A stretch of 64,000 nt of DNA, taken from NCBI GenBank assembly GCA_001972305.1, contig BDDD01005132.1:1-64000 (forward strand), written 5' to 3'. The notes beneath the pieces were generated by a model. The model did not search any database and was not told the DNA's origin. It was given only the letters and a program-made list of their open reading frames with translations. This document shows positions 21,185 through 33,788 of this stretch, piece by piece. Every line of letters begins with the position of its first letter. The first letter of the stretch is position 1. Source of the DNA: Cephalotus follicularis (lineage: Eukaryota > Streptophyta > Magnoliopsida > Oxalidales > Cephalotaceae). The position numbers and the translations under genes were made by a program.

Positions 21185-23752
21185 ATGAATTGTATCGCTT
21201 GGATAGTGATTCACGGTAATGATTCGAGGGTGTTTTCCAAGCTTGATTTGAGATCAGGTTATCACCACTTGAGTGTGACGGAAGGAGATATTGAGAAGAC
21301 TGCTTTCTGGACAAGATACGGTCACTACGAGTTCCTAGTGATGCCTTTTGGTGTTACCAATGCCCCGGCTGCATTCATGCCGTTGATGAACGATGTGTTT
21401 CGACCGTACCTGGACCAGTTTGTCATTGTGTTTATTGACAACGTGCTAGCGTACTCAAGGGGTGAGGAAGGGCATGCTTGCCACCTGAGGATTGGCTTTG
21501 CAGATTCTCTGAGAGCAGCAGTTGTATGCCAAATTCAGTAAGTGTGAATTTTGGCTTGACCGTGTAATCTTTTTTAGTCACGTTGTATCTGGAGAAGGTT
21601 TGGCGGTGGATCCGTCAAAGACATAGGTGGTACGAGATTGGCCACAGCCGAAGAATGTGACGGAGGTACGCAGTTTTCTTGGCTTGGCAGGTTATTACCG
21701 GAGATTTATCCAGATCTTTTTGAGAATAGCTGAGCCCTTGACTAGGCTGACCTAGAAGAAGACCTTGTTCGTCTGGGATGAAGATTGTGAAGCCAGTTTC
21801 TGTGAACTGAAGGATTGGTTGGTTTCTGCTCCTATCTTGGCATTACCTGAGGGTAATGAGGGCTTTGCAGTCTATAGTGATGCATCGGGTAAGGGCTTAG
21901 GTTGCGTACTGATGCAGCGAGGAAAGGTGATTACTTATGCTTCTAGGAAGCTGAAGCCCTACGGAGAAAACTACCCGACTCATGACCTTGAACTTGCAGC
22001 TATCATCTTCGCCCTTCAGAAGTGGAGACACTATCTTTATGGGGCGCAGTTTGAGATCTTTACCGATCATAAAAGTTTGAGGTACCTGTTTTTGTCAGGA
22101 CACATTGAACATGAGACAGCGCAGATGGGTAGAGTTCTTTAATGATTATGACTGCAGTATCCAGTACCACCCGGGGAAAGCGAATGTAGTCGCTGATTCC
22201 TTGAGCCGCAAGGCTACGGTTTCCAGTATAATGGTGTCTCAATGGAAGATGTTGGAGGACTTCCAAGAGTGGTCTCCGTTCAATCAGTCACCGGGGATCT
22301 TCCTAGCCGACATGCGAGTCCAGCCAGTGTTACTTGATCACATCAGGGATGCACAACCATATGACCCAGAGTTGCAACGAATTCGGGAGAACCTGGACTC
22401 GGAATCCGATTTTTGGGTACATGCTGATGGTATTCTAAGATATCGGGGACGTGTATGTCTTCCAAATGAACCAAGACTGAAGGATGAGTTACTCCGCGGG
22501 GCTCATAAATCTCTGTATAGTATTCATCCTGGTATCACCAAGATGTAGCAAGATATGAAGAAAACTTACTGGTGGCCCGGCATGAATCGCGAGATTGCTG
22601 AATATGTCGCGAAGTGTTTGACTTTCCAGAGGGTCAAGGCCTAGCACCAAAGACCTGCGGGACTGTTACAATCATTACCAGTGGCGGAGTGGAAATGGGA
22701 ACACATTATGATGGACTTTGTTTCTTGATTTCCACTGACTAGGCCTCGTCATAATGCCGCGTGGGTTATTGTTGATAGACTCACCAAATCAGCACACTTC
22801 TTGCCCACACATGTCACTGATTCTGCGAGCAAGTTGGCTCGATTATATGTGAAGGAGAATGTGAGACTACACGGTGTTCCAGTGAGCATCGTTTGCGATA
22901 GGGATTCGATCTTCACTTGCAACTTCTGGAAGAGATTCCAGACAGCCTTTGGAATGAGATTGATTCTCAGTACTGCTTTCCACCCTCAGACAGATGGACA
23001 GTTAGAGCGTACCATCCAAACCCTGGAGGATATGCTGCGGGCTTGTGTGATCAATTTTGGTGGAACCTGGGAAGACCATATCCCTCTAATAGAGTTTTCA
23101 TACAATAACATCTATCACTCGAGTATCGGTATGGCTCCATACGAGGCACTCTATGGGAGGAAGTGTAGGTCACCCATCTGTTAGGACGAGGTTGGTGAAC
23201 GACCATTGCTTGGGTCGGACATGGTGGAGGAGACTTCAGAAAAAAGTCAAATTCATCAAAGAACAGTTTCTTGTGGCACAGAGTCGGCAGAAGAGCTATG
23301 CCGACAATGTGAAGAGAAGGCCTTTAACCTTCAATGTTGGGGATTACGTGTTTTTGAAGGTATCTCTGGGGAAAGGAGTGCAAAGATTCGGGAAGAAGGG
23401 CAAGCTACCGCCACGCTATATTGATCCTTTTGAGATTCTGGAGAGGGTTGGGCAGGTAGCTTAACATCTAGCCTTGCCTCCTACATTGTCGGGTATACAT
23501 GATGTCTTCCATGTATCAATGCTACGAGCTTATATCCGAGATCCATCACATATCCTGGATTTTGACTCAATTACGGTGAGGGATGATCTTTCCTGTGAGG
23601 AGTCACCCGTGAGAATATTTGATTGGAAGACGCAAGTATTGAGGAACCAGTCCATTCCAATGGTAAAGGTTCAGTGGCAATTTCATCGGCCGGATGAAGC
23701 GACTTGGGAACGTGAGGATGACACCCGAGAACGTTACCCGCATTTGTTTTAA
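21185..23752 (+). pseudogene. pol: Element B pol remnant: partial RT, RNase H, integrase, chromodomain
   Basis: RT begins in the middle ([13 protein letters not shown]) and has FIDN at about 21430 where the catalytic motif should be FIDD. Frames break near 21500. RNase H ([20 protein letters not shown]) is at 21765-22142. A frame change follows into the integrase, which has stops near 22545, 22642 and 22725, plus 23181 and 23461. Integrase landmarks [12 protein letters not shown] and [11 protein letters not shown] are readable. The chromodomain closes at 23752 (WQFHRPDEATWERE, YPHLF). The wording is close to element A's pol along its length. Non-functional, inferred from the changed catalytic residue and the stops. 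Confidence 0.88.
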
Positions 23753-23784
23753 GTGTTGTGTTAATTTCGAGGACGAAATTTCTT

Positions 23785-23798
23785 GAAAAAGGGGTGGA
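23785..23798 (+). other. Polypurine tract of element B
   Basis: GAAAAAGGGGTGGA directly precedes the 3' LTR start TGTAACACCC at 23799. Upstream is the shared TTCGAGGACGAA block. Confidence 0.8.
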
Positions 23799-26498
23799 TG
23801 TAACACCCAGTATTTTCCTAATTGTAATATTTCATTTTGAGATGTAATCTTAAACTTGAATTAATGAGAATGTTGAGATTTTGAACTCAAAAGATATTCC
23901 AAACCCTAAATATTGTTTTGGGAAAAGGAATGTGTGTGTTAAACTAGAAAACGACGCAGTTTTGGAAGAAACGCGTCGATGTCTTTTTAAAGACGTCGAC
24001 GCCTATGGAAACCGAGATACACGTGAATGCATGGCATGCACGTTGATGTAAGGTGAAGACATCGACACCTTCTCATGAAAAAGGAAAAGACATCGACGTC
24101 TAAGGAAAGACGTCGACGCCATTGTAAAGAACATCTATCACGATTAACACTGACAGAATGACATGCAATGGGCAATTTTTGAGGCATCATCCAGACACCT
24201 TGACATGCACAATGCGACGTGTTGATCATGCTGGTGTGTTTCCAGGCATGCTCAAAACGTGCCTCTCACCTGGTGCATGCAAGGGGATATACCATCTTCC
24301 TCTGCAACCTGCAGAAGGGAAAAGAGAAAAGGGCCAAAACCAGAGGAAGGTGAGCACGTGAGGGTGTGGTTATCTGTGAAGCAAAGAGAGAAAGGGAGGG
24401 TCTCTGCCTTAATAAAACACCTCTTCCTTCATCTCTCTCTCAGCTAAAAATAGTGAGAAAGAGAAACAGTGAGTGGGAGAAAGTGAGAGCCACCATTGTT
24501 GGGCTTTATTGGAGCTAGTGACTTGGAGCTCGTCGGTAGCAGTTGCTGAGAGGATCTTGGAGCTGCTGTGGCCAGAACCTGGGAACTCAAAGAGGTGGAC
24601 TTTCCAGTTCCTAACTTGGAACAACAAGGTAGGGGAAAGTAATAATCTTATACATGTATTTTGGGTTTTAAGTTAATGAATACCATTGATGATTTGCATG
24701 TTAATGGGTGAATTGTGATTCTGCACTTTTTGTAATGACTACTATGATGTACGGAGTTAACATGCATGTGTAAATTACATGAATATTGAACTGGGTAGTG
24801 TATGGATGATTTTGATGATGGCTTGCTGTGCTAAAACTATGGAGAAAACGTTTTGGGTTGGATAAACGTCGACGTCTATCCATAGACGTCGATGTCTTCG
24901 TTTTCGTATGAAAAGACATCGATGTTTGAGTAAAAGCATCGATGCCTTTTCTGGGTAATCATAGAACTGTAATGTTTATTGCAGATGGCAATTTAGCCAC
25001 TTGGGATTACATGTTTGATTACGAATTGACGTTCGGATTATACATCCTGAAAACCAGTAGCTTTTCTTGCGCCTCGAGAGGGTGAGTTTCGCTTATATGG
25101 GGATTTAGGGGCTGGATTCTTCCCTCCAGAATCCAGACTCGCGAACTGATACCTCCTGGTATCATAAAGACATCGATGTCTTTGGAAAGACATCGATGTC
25201 TTTGGAAAGACATCGATGTCTTTGGTCCAAAAATGCTTGGGAATAACTGTACATGGGATCAACGCCTTAGGGTAAAGACGTCGACATCCTGGGGATAGAC
25301 ATCGACGCCTATCCCCCTGATCAATGGAATTTCACTCGAATGGGACCCGTTAGACCCGAAATGATTCTAGAGCGATCCTAGATGCATTCTGAGCATATGT
25401 TTGCATTATTACTATGATTTGCATTATGGTTGATTTCTAAAAAGTGTTAACCATTTTCAAAAACTTGTATGATTATTATAATCATTTTTGTACGAAAATG
25501 TATATTTGTCAACATATGGTTTTATATATTTTCGAAATGATTTGGGAAGTATTTCCAAAGACGGAGAAATGTTTTTAAGGATTGATTACACAATCAAATG
25601 TATTGTTTTAAGTTTTATAACTTATCACAACTTCTGAACGGAGTAATATATTTTAAACAAATATATTCGATCAAGTAAATATATTTTATTGCTTGACTTG
25701 TACTGTGCAATGCTTGTGCCTGTTGATTACTCAGCCGCTGTGCTAGTAACTTCCTGTTGGTTTAGCCACCGTGCTAAGCAAAATACGGAGGACTTGCTCT
25801 AAAACCGTTCGCAAACGGGGATTGGGTAAGAGTGCATGATGTTGGGGCGAGGAGGTGGCGACGGTCATGACGACTTGTTTGTCTGGTTCCTTTTGGCACA
25901 CATTTACTGCTTGTGTTGATGCAACTTTTGAGGTTATACCTGTACTGTGAGCATTCATATATTTTTATATGTATATACGGAGATAAAATTACTGTGAAAA
26001 TTACATGTCATACTGCGTCATAATGTATTCATTCATGCTACTCATTATCATATACCTCGAACTGTACTTATAAGTTTATTCACTTAGCCGAGTGAGGATA
26101 AAGGCTAACCCCTATTGTAACAGATTGATGCAGTAGGTTTTGATATGGAGCATGCAAGTAGACTTAACGAGAAGACTGAGTCATTCCTTTTATTTTATGT
26201 ACTGAATTAATGAACATTGGTCATGTTAATTGGATTATTGTAACATGATTTATTTTGTCTCGTACTGTATTTTCACGCTCCGTTTTTGGGCGATCGACAA
26301 TTAGGTTGGCTTTTATTATAAACTTGTATGGCATCATGTAGTATGGGATGTGTGATGTATGTTTAAATTCAGCTTTTACATGAATGCTTCCGCTATCGAG
26401 AAATTTATTTATTGGTAAATTTGCATGAGCTGAATTATTTTCTGTTGATTGCCTTACCTATGCATATGTTGTCTTAATGTGGAAACGGGGGCGTGACA
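23799..26498 (+). repeat. Element B 3' LTR
   Basis: 2700 bp, TGTAACACCC...GGGGGCGTGACA. It matches the 5' LTR along its length. Palindrome clusters are at 23970-24125, 24865-24950 and 25165-25312. The last cluster has three copies of the 18-bp palindrome in 20-bp tandem (25166, 25186, 25206) where the 5' LTR has one, which accounts for most of the 50-bp length difference. Confidence 0.92.
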
Positions 26499-28078
26499 GT
26501 AGATCACACCTGGGATACTAGCTGGATAGTCACACCAGAACTTTAAGATGTTCTGGGAAATTTATCATCGTACCGGAAATCCACCAGGATTTCGAGTCCC
26601 GCCTGATTATTGGAAAGTGACGCATGCTGCACACATGCTCGCTTGGTGGTAAATCTAGTTTTTAACTAATATATATTAATTGGACATTTGTGGTTTGTTA
26701 CACACTCCACAAATTGTCTTCTTGATATATAAAGAGATTTAAAGTGGGAGCATGATTTAATTTTAATTAAATCAAATAAAGAGAGAGTCTTTAATTAATT
26801 AAAGAGAGAGCCTTTAATTAATAAAGGGAGAAACATGTTTAATTAAAATGTGAGAGACATTTTAATATAAGGAAAAAAAACAGAATTTTAAAAAAGTGAC
26901 TTTTGTCTTTTATGTAAAAGACACAAGCCAAAAAAACGCACGGATGCGTTTTGGCAAGGGGGAGGGACACGCTTCAGTGTGTGCAACATGTCCAACGCGT
27001 TCAGTGCGCAAGTTGCTCATGATCGGCCGGAAGAGAAGACCATCTCTTCGCACCAGTTGCCCAGGATGAAGCGTCTGTTCACCCACGGTATGCCTCTCCC
27101 CCCCTCCCTCTCTCGTTTTCTCCTTCTGTCTTCCCCGTTTCTTCCTGGCGGCAGAATCATGTTTCTGCCACCTCCCACTCCTGGATTCTCTTTCCACCAC
27201 CGATGATCACTATAGGTGGAGCCAATCCATGGCTCTACCTGTATTGATCATATTTTTGCATTTACCAGTGCATTTTTGGCCGGTTTTTGTGCGTTGAGTC
27301 GACCATGTAGAATTAGTGCATTGTGCTCTATGGCTTGGAGTTTTGGCCTGAGTCACGGTGAGTCTTGTGTCTACTTGTGAAGATTGCAAGATTTGATGGC
27401 CAGTTGTGGCGGTATGATGTCGCGGTGACCCTGTTTTCATTGGCGAGTTGACTCACCGCATTCAACTCGCTAGTAACTGTGACCGCCGGTTCCTTGCTTA
27501 TTCACAGCGATTCTCCGCCACCACCATGAAGATCCTGTGTTTTAGGGAGCGGTTTTGGCGCGACTGGATAATGGCGAGTTGACTGAGACTCACTGAGTCC
27601 GAACTCCATGAGTCACCACGGCTGCCAGCTGCTTTGGCGCGTTCCGGATTGCTTCTCGCCATGTCTCTGCCATCAACTGGTAGATCGGGGCTTCTATAGT
27701 CCGTTGGTGTCCTGATCGGCGCTCCAACTATTAGGCCAGAATTTGGGTAGTGGGTCTGGTGACGGGCAGTGGGTCCGGTGACAGACGGTGGCTGTTGCAA
27801 GCGTGTGGTGGAAAAGTGGTGGAGCCTCCAATGTTGGTATGGTTGCTAAGCTTTTATATTTATTGTCACCGATATGGTTTCGGTTTATCTTTAGGTGCAT
27901 GATTGATTTTGTTTTAGTTCGATTGTTAATTAAACGGTGATCCTATGCTTATTTATTTGGTAGTAATATGTTAGTGTGAAGCTTGACTTGCTGTCTTGGT
28001 GTTTTTGAAAAATTAAAATTATACACACTTACGTCCTAGGACCAAATCGACCGAGTACCCTTGCCAAGTTTCCAAAAA
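26499..28078 (+). repeat. Element D 5' LTR, second part
   Basis: It resumes with GTAGATCACACC after element B. It shares with the 3' LTR the GGGAGCATGATTTAATTTT block (26745; 51607), the GGACACGCTTCAG block and a GGAAGAGAAGACC block. It then extends about 1 kb past the point where the 3' LTR is cut. The right end is near 28070, just before the PBS; the last base is uncertain. Region 26740-26880 is built of imperfect TTTAATTAA and AAGAGAGAGCC repeats. Open frames here are chance. Confidence 0.75.
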
Positions 28079-28079
28079 G

Positions 28080-28093
28080 TGGTATCAGAGCCA
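28080..28093 (+). other. Primer binding site of element D
   Basis: TGGTATCAGAGCCA matches a tRNA-Met type PBS, with two bases more than in A and C. Confidence 0.85.
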
Positions 28094-29551
28094 TCCGTTT
28101 TAACCTCAATTGGACTTTAATTTTCGGTTTTGGTGACTATTTTGGAATAATTAAAGTACTTGAAATTCTAGTTTAGTTACCATCCCATGATTGTTTTATA
28201 AAATAAAATATTTTTTTTGGGTAACTGGGTTTTAAATAATCTAGTGGGAGGTTTACTAGAATGTCGGTGAACTTGTGAAATTATTTCAATTGGTCATCGG
28301 AAATTGAAATTGCTCGTGTTTATTTAAAGTCTATAGTGGATGTAGATTTTAAATGTCTTATGCATGATGGTTGGCTATTGGACTAGACCTAGCTTTTGAT
28401 TTCTTTTATGGATGGTTTAATCTACTTTATTAACTTGTGCTTTTATTTGGCCTGTAATAAGGTTGCCTGCGTGCACCATTAATTCCTTATTTGTTTTATT
28501 CTCTCTCCCTCCATTTTGTATTCTATTCTTTATTTTTTAAATGTATTTGAGAAATTTCATTTTGTAAACAAAGAAGAGAAGAATTACAAAGGAGCTTGTA
28601 GAGGAAGATCAAGGAAGTTACTAGACCGAGTGAAGGCCATGTATGCATGGTGCATTTTGTAATACAGTAGTTTTAAATAGTTCAGCTAGGAGATCGAGTG
28701 ATCACATTGGACCGTGTGATCACTTATAGATTTAGTCCCTGGCTATACCATATTTATTTCTAAATGGGAAATAGGTTGCATGAGATGGATGTTTTCTTTA
28801 TGCAAACAAATCCAAACACATCAAGCATGATCAGCCGTCAAAATGGATTGGAAGATAATTAAATTTATCTAAAACGGCTTTGGTACATATTTAAAATTTG
28901 ATGAGACCAACATTCCTCCAACTTGTTAAATAATAAGCCCATAAGCGGTGAGGCGTAAGGCTGCCTCGTCGTTGGCCTTCCATGATTTTTGTTGAATGGT
29001 GTGGACATATTGGGGATAGCACTGCCCACCGCAGAGGTCCCCCATCTGACCATTTATGTTCAAATTCAGTGTGAGGTGCACTGGAAGGAAAAAACCATGT
29101 TTTGAAACTCTGACAAGCTCCCTTGTGGGTGCCAAAACAGGTTCATTTCTTTGAGGATTGTGGGTTTGACTTATACCGGGTTCATATTATTGGCACAACC
29201 CAATGTTGTTGATTATATGGGTCATAAGGCCAAATATTGTATCGGATCTTACATTTTGGGCAAGAGTAACTAATGTAAATAGGCACTTGTGCCTACCTAT
29301 TCGCTATTGTGGTTTGTCATACCCACCGCTGAGACCATGATAGGGCAGGATAGATTCCGATCCCCACTAGCAAGCAAGAGGTTTGCCGAGTTCCACATTG
29401 GAGGTGTGGGATACAATTAGAATAGTGGGAGGAGCCATAATTACAAAAGACCAAGGATTATGGTAATAACATAAATGGAATGATATGTTAATATTCTCTC
29501 TCTTTCCTCTTATAGGTTCCTAGGTTTTCACATACTTGATTTAATACTGAA
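28094..29551 (+). other. Element D untranslated leader, no gene
   Basis: 1.46 kb between PBS and gag. It follows the F leader (54721-56230) loosely, sharing GGCCTTCCATGATTTTTGTTGAATGG near 28973 and GGTTTGTCATACCC near 29313. It holds no open frame of note and no TCGA palindrome cluster, unlike the F leader. Confidence 0.6.
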
Positions 29552-30135
29552 ATGGCAGACAACACGACAAATTTCAAACACGTTTAAGACTCCTAAACTT
29601 GAACATCTAATTTTGCTGAATTGAAACGTGTTTAGCGTAACATTCTCACGAGCATGAGAGTTGCTTATGATATGACTGAGATAACCACGAGCTAGTGAAC
29701 GATGTATCCGACTATGACAAGGATGATGTGACTGAGTGCTGGGACGACGATTATCGAGCTCGTACCCTAGCAATTATTGGCATGAGGCCACGATTTCACA
29801 TGAGAGTTATGCATTCACAAACCTTGTGTGCCATGCTGACACAACTCGAGGAGTTGTATGGCACCCAGTCAAGGACTGTAAAGGTAGATTTTGACCAAGA
29901 GAGGTCGAGATCGTCTGTGATGCCTCGATTCCTACTTGAATAATCTAAAGGGGAGATAGATCAAGTGAATCTAAGTTCCAAGGGTGAAAATCCAAGGACG
30001 AGGCAATTAGTACAAAGAGGATTCCATTATAGAAAGGATCAAAAAGTTTTATATGGTGTTTGCCTACTTCCATTGTGGGAAGCTAAGGCAATTGGAAGAG
30101 ATTGTAATTTGTTCGTATAGTCCAATGCAGGAAAT
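29552..30135 (+). pseudogene. gag: Element D gag, heavily decayed
   Basis: The ATG at 29552 (MADNTTNF) lies where F gag starts, but is closed after 11 codons. The recognisable middle is 29695-29943, with RARTLAIIGMRPRF and LEELYGTQSRT, which align with ARCLAILGMTPEL and IDMYGAESRT of F gag. A zinc-knuckle remnant near 30065 (FHCGKLRQLEEI) has lost its later Cys and His. No product could be made. Confidence 0.7.
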
Positions 30136-30928
30136 ACCTTGTGGTTAGGTACTTTCATGTTTTATCTAGTTTACAATGTAAGTTCAACTTGAGTAGTTGG
30201 CTCAGGTTGTGAGACTAACATTTGTAACTCTTTGCGGATAGCTGAGAGACGCTAGACAACTGAGATAGCTGGTAAAGCTATGGACTAGTACCATGGTGAT
30301 GCGTCGAGGATTCACACCTATGTAGTTGTCGTTTATGAATTGTAAATTTTTGTAAATGATTATGTAATAAAGATTTGATCGATGTATATAAAGAATATTG
30401 TAAGGAACTTTGTTTCTATGTGATATATGTATAATATGAGTTGGAAGCTGAATTTTTTTATGGTATAAATTCTTAGTCTTATACATTTCAATGTTCTAAT
30501 TAGTGCAAGAGGCACGTGGACAAAAGTGATCTACGTATTATACAATTACATTAAGAATTCAAGGAACTACATAATAAAACACTAAGAAATGAGGTTTTCA
30601 CTACTTCACCTTCACCAACGATTTTTCACGGTTAGGTACGTGTTTAATGTTGAAACACATGTCTAAAATCCTACAAAAGAGTCATGGATTTATGACAAGA
30701 AGTAGATAATGGTAAGGTCCATTATGTCTTTTATACATCTTCCACTTATATTCTCGGGTTATGCACTGCCGTTGGCAAAGCATATCCTAATCCGTCTTCC
30801 TTTAAAATCCGTCCCCTCCATATCTAGTGAGATATTTAAATGGAGGAAACCCAGCCTAAACCGTTTGAGGGTTAAGACTGTCCAGTTTATATAAGAAGGT
30901 GGAAACCTTCTAAGCTGGAGGCACGATC
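30136..30928 (+). pseudogene. pol: Element D protease and integrase remnant, left of insertion C
   Basis: Nucleotides 30180-30300 parallel the F protease region (57180-57290). From 30330 to about 30440 they parallel the F stretch 57330-57430. About 0.7 kb of integrase core is missing. From 30709, MVRSIMSFIHLP parallels MVRSMMSFTNLP of F (integrase C-terminal region). It breaks at 30928 in the codons for KLEAR, where element C inserted; TSD CGATC. Confidence 0.7.
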
Positions 30929-33684
30929 TGTAATAACCGCAAATTCAATTCATGTACATTGTAATATTGATTAATAAAATGTACACTCATTTGAATTTAA
31001 TGTCCAATTATTATAAAAATTGTGATTGGCGATTTCTTGGAATGAAAGGATGTACAATTGGTGAGGTATCAAACTTAAGAAACCCTAAAACAGCTCGACA
31101 GCCGACTGTCATAGGGGAACAGTCGACTGTCTGAGGCGACAGTGGGCAGTCGACTTCTTGTTGAAGACAGTCGACTGGAATGGTACAGGATAGGCGCTTG
31201 GCAGACGCACAGACAGTGATGCCAAGTGTTCTAAATGTGGCATGCATGCGAAATACATGTCATCAGTTGCCATAACATGCAAGGGGAGTGCCTTGCATGT
31301 CCTCTATTCCCTCTGCAAGGATTGCAGACCTGCAACCTGCAAAATAGAAGACAAAAGGTAAGAAAGAGATGCATGTGAGAGAGAAAAGGAAATGAGAAAA
31401 GAGTGAGTAATGAGCCTGGCGAATTCTAAAGCTCCAGGCCTTTATATCAGCTGTCCAAGAGCTGAATGTGTGTTAGAAAACACTGAGAATCGAGGAGGAA
31501 TTGCTGGAAAATCATTGGAGCTTGCATTTGAGGATTTAGAGAACTCAAAAAAAAAAAGGAGACTTTGAAGCTTGGACTTCTCCTGGTAAGTTCCAATTCG
31601 AGCCCGCTGCTTAAGTAGTACTATTAATAATGTGTCTAGGAAGGTTAGTTATCTTCTGTTAACATGGTAAAGGATTAATAGTTTCTAGAATGGAATTGAA
31701 ATGATAATAAAAGGAAGGAAGAAGCATGAGCATGAAACTTAGAGGATTGTTAACAACTCTAATTCGAATTGTGGTCATGATATAGACTTACTGATATATA
31801 CACATATTCTGTCAACGCATTAAGATCAAGGAATCCGAAATTGAATGATATTTGACAAGGAGTTAAAAAAGGGAAAGTTGTAAATGGAAGTTTAAGACTT
31901 TAGGGACTTATAATCAGCTGCTGTTGAAGTAGTAATTGCGTCTGGATAGATTAGTTAACCTACTGACTAGGTGATTGAACCTCTAAACATGCATTGCATA
32001 GATTGAACCAGCTGGAATTAAAAGATTGTTGGTGAAAAGCTTGGAAATTCAAAGAGAAAGATCATTTCAATTGATCTTGGGATAAGCTATTAAGGTAGGG
32101 GTAACGATATGTTTTGGAAGATATGAGCATGCATATCATGTATGTTTATTTTTTTGCATTGTTGCATGTTTGAGTGGATTTGTATTAGAGATTGAAAATT
32201 ACAAACTGCTACTGCCTGCATTTTCTGGGCAGAAGCAGTGGACTGTTCTTCATGGCAGTCGACTGCTCAACCCTATCCAGTCGACTGCTCTACATGGAAG
32301 TCGACTACTCAACCAAAACAGCCAACTGTTCTTCAAAGCAGTCGACTGCCCTGGGTAAAAATTGCTCATATAGGTTCTGTTGAACCTCAATTTTGAATGT
32401 AATTAACTTGACCTCCATACGGATGATTAGAACAATCAATCCTGGCCTTATATACAATTACATCTGAAAATTAATCAATGTACGCACTCCTTGTGAGAGT
32501 TGCATATGAATGACTATGAAATGCTATTCCTTGTGAATCCTTGAATTGGTACTGTCTTGTAATGATGTTACTGTATATGCTACCTTACATTAGTATATAC
32601 TATTTTGGTGCTATTCAACACCACTGCCACTTATATTTCAATGATTGAAACCAACTATGGGCTATGTACCCAAATTATGATATCAACTATCATTTTCAAA
32701 TGAAAACCTATTGTTTAAGGAAATTATTGATTTTCCTCCTATGAGAGGTACCACCTGTTTTTTTCTCCAATCGAGAACCACTACTGTATTGATATCATTT
32801 TCCTTATATGACATGTACGGTAAATGAATTGCTATATGTTTCTAAAGAAAACAACTTTTATATTGCATATTATTGATATATGTAATATTATTATTGAAAT
32901 GCTTGAATTGTTTGTCTATGCTTATTGCCGGTAGTCGAGTGATGGCTGAGGTCACCGACTACGGTAGGGATCCTGGGTGCCAGGAGTTGGCCAGAGTATC
33001 TCCCAAACTTATCTGCATTGCAGATCTTATTTGTTAAACTACCCGCCAACGCCGGTAGTAAATGGTACCATATCTACCAATTTCGGAGCGTAGGGTGATA
33101 GTTAGGTGGTGCACAGTTGGTGCTAGGAGTTAGCGACATGTGACACCCAAACCAGGATGAATTGATTGTACCCTTGTGCGGTATTCTTGCATATGTATTG
33201 TTTATGGCCACTTGGCATGATTGCTTATATATTGGCACATTTAATTGTTATTTTAAATATAAACTGTCATACATGTTGCATTCATATATTCCTTAGCATG
33301 AATTATCTTCCTACTTAGCCAAGTGAGGACAACGGCCAACTCCTACAATTTCAGATTAAGTGAAGACTTGGAGATTGCCGCTGAAGCTTGGAGAGCTTCT
33401 ATCTGTTATTCGACTTAAGGTTGTTGTTTCTTTTATGATGTACTGTATTTTTTGTATCGAACGGTTCATACCCCGTTAATGTTGTTTTTCCTTATGTAAG
33501 GATAATTGTTGGATTATGCCTGCACGTAGTATGGGCTGCGTGTGGATGACTTGTATTTATATTCCGGCTTATCGAATGCCTCCGCAAATATATTTATGAA
33601 TTGTTGCTGGAATATTACTATGCTTATTTCTGATATCACCATATATGCTTGTCTGTAATGGAATTTGGATAACGGGGTGTGACA
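30929..33684 (+). repeat. Element C 5' LTR
   Basis: 2756 bp, TGTAATAACC...GGGGTGTGACA. CAGTCGACTG motifs form two clusters, 31098-31175 and 32247-32352. A likely TATA (TTTATATCAG near 31441) falls between them. The LTR ends one base from GCAT and the PBS. Confidence 0.93.
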
Positions 33685-33687
33685 GCA

Positions 33688-33699
33688 TCGTATCAGAGC
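33688..33699 (+). other. Primer binding site of element C
   Basis: TCGTATCAGAGC, one base off TGGTATCAGAGC, lies four bases after the LTR end. Confidence 0.8.
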
Positions 33700-33788
33700 A
33701 TATTCCATATATGCTAAGCTGGGATAAGTTTCTCGGAAATTAAGTGAATTGTTTCCTAAGGATTATGTCATTCCATATAGGAAACTGA

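Larger units (their letters stand above)
17622..26498 (+). mobile_element. Element B: chromovirus with large internal deletions, complete LTRs
   Basis: Two LTRs (17622-20271 and 23799-26498) flank only 3.5 kb of internal sequence. The insertion is bounded by a perfect 5-bp duplication GTAGA (17617-17621 and 26499-26503), and flanking sequence joins into the D 5' LTR. Inside are a short gag with most of the capsid missing, two zinc knuckles, no protease, and an RT lacking its first half. RNase H, integrase and chromodomain pieces follow, with many stops. By hand the first 290 bases of the two LTRs differ at about 13 places. The copy is dead for its own proteins, but its LTRs, PBS and PPT are nearly regular, so it could once have moved in trans. 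Confidence 0.92.

Noticed and set aside
26910..27206. Overlapping open frames on both strands
   Set aside because: They lie in the 5' LTR of D, show no domain, and are not kept in the 3' LTR.
28080..28093. Possible tRNA gene at the TGGTATCAGAGCCA sites
   Set aside because: Only the 3'-end complement is present, at the LTR boundary; this is a primer binding site, with no cloverleaf around it.
30202..30486. 94-codon minus-strand open frame rich in Tyr and Ile
   Set aside because: Antisense to the decayed D protease region; AT-rich chance frame.
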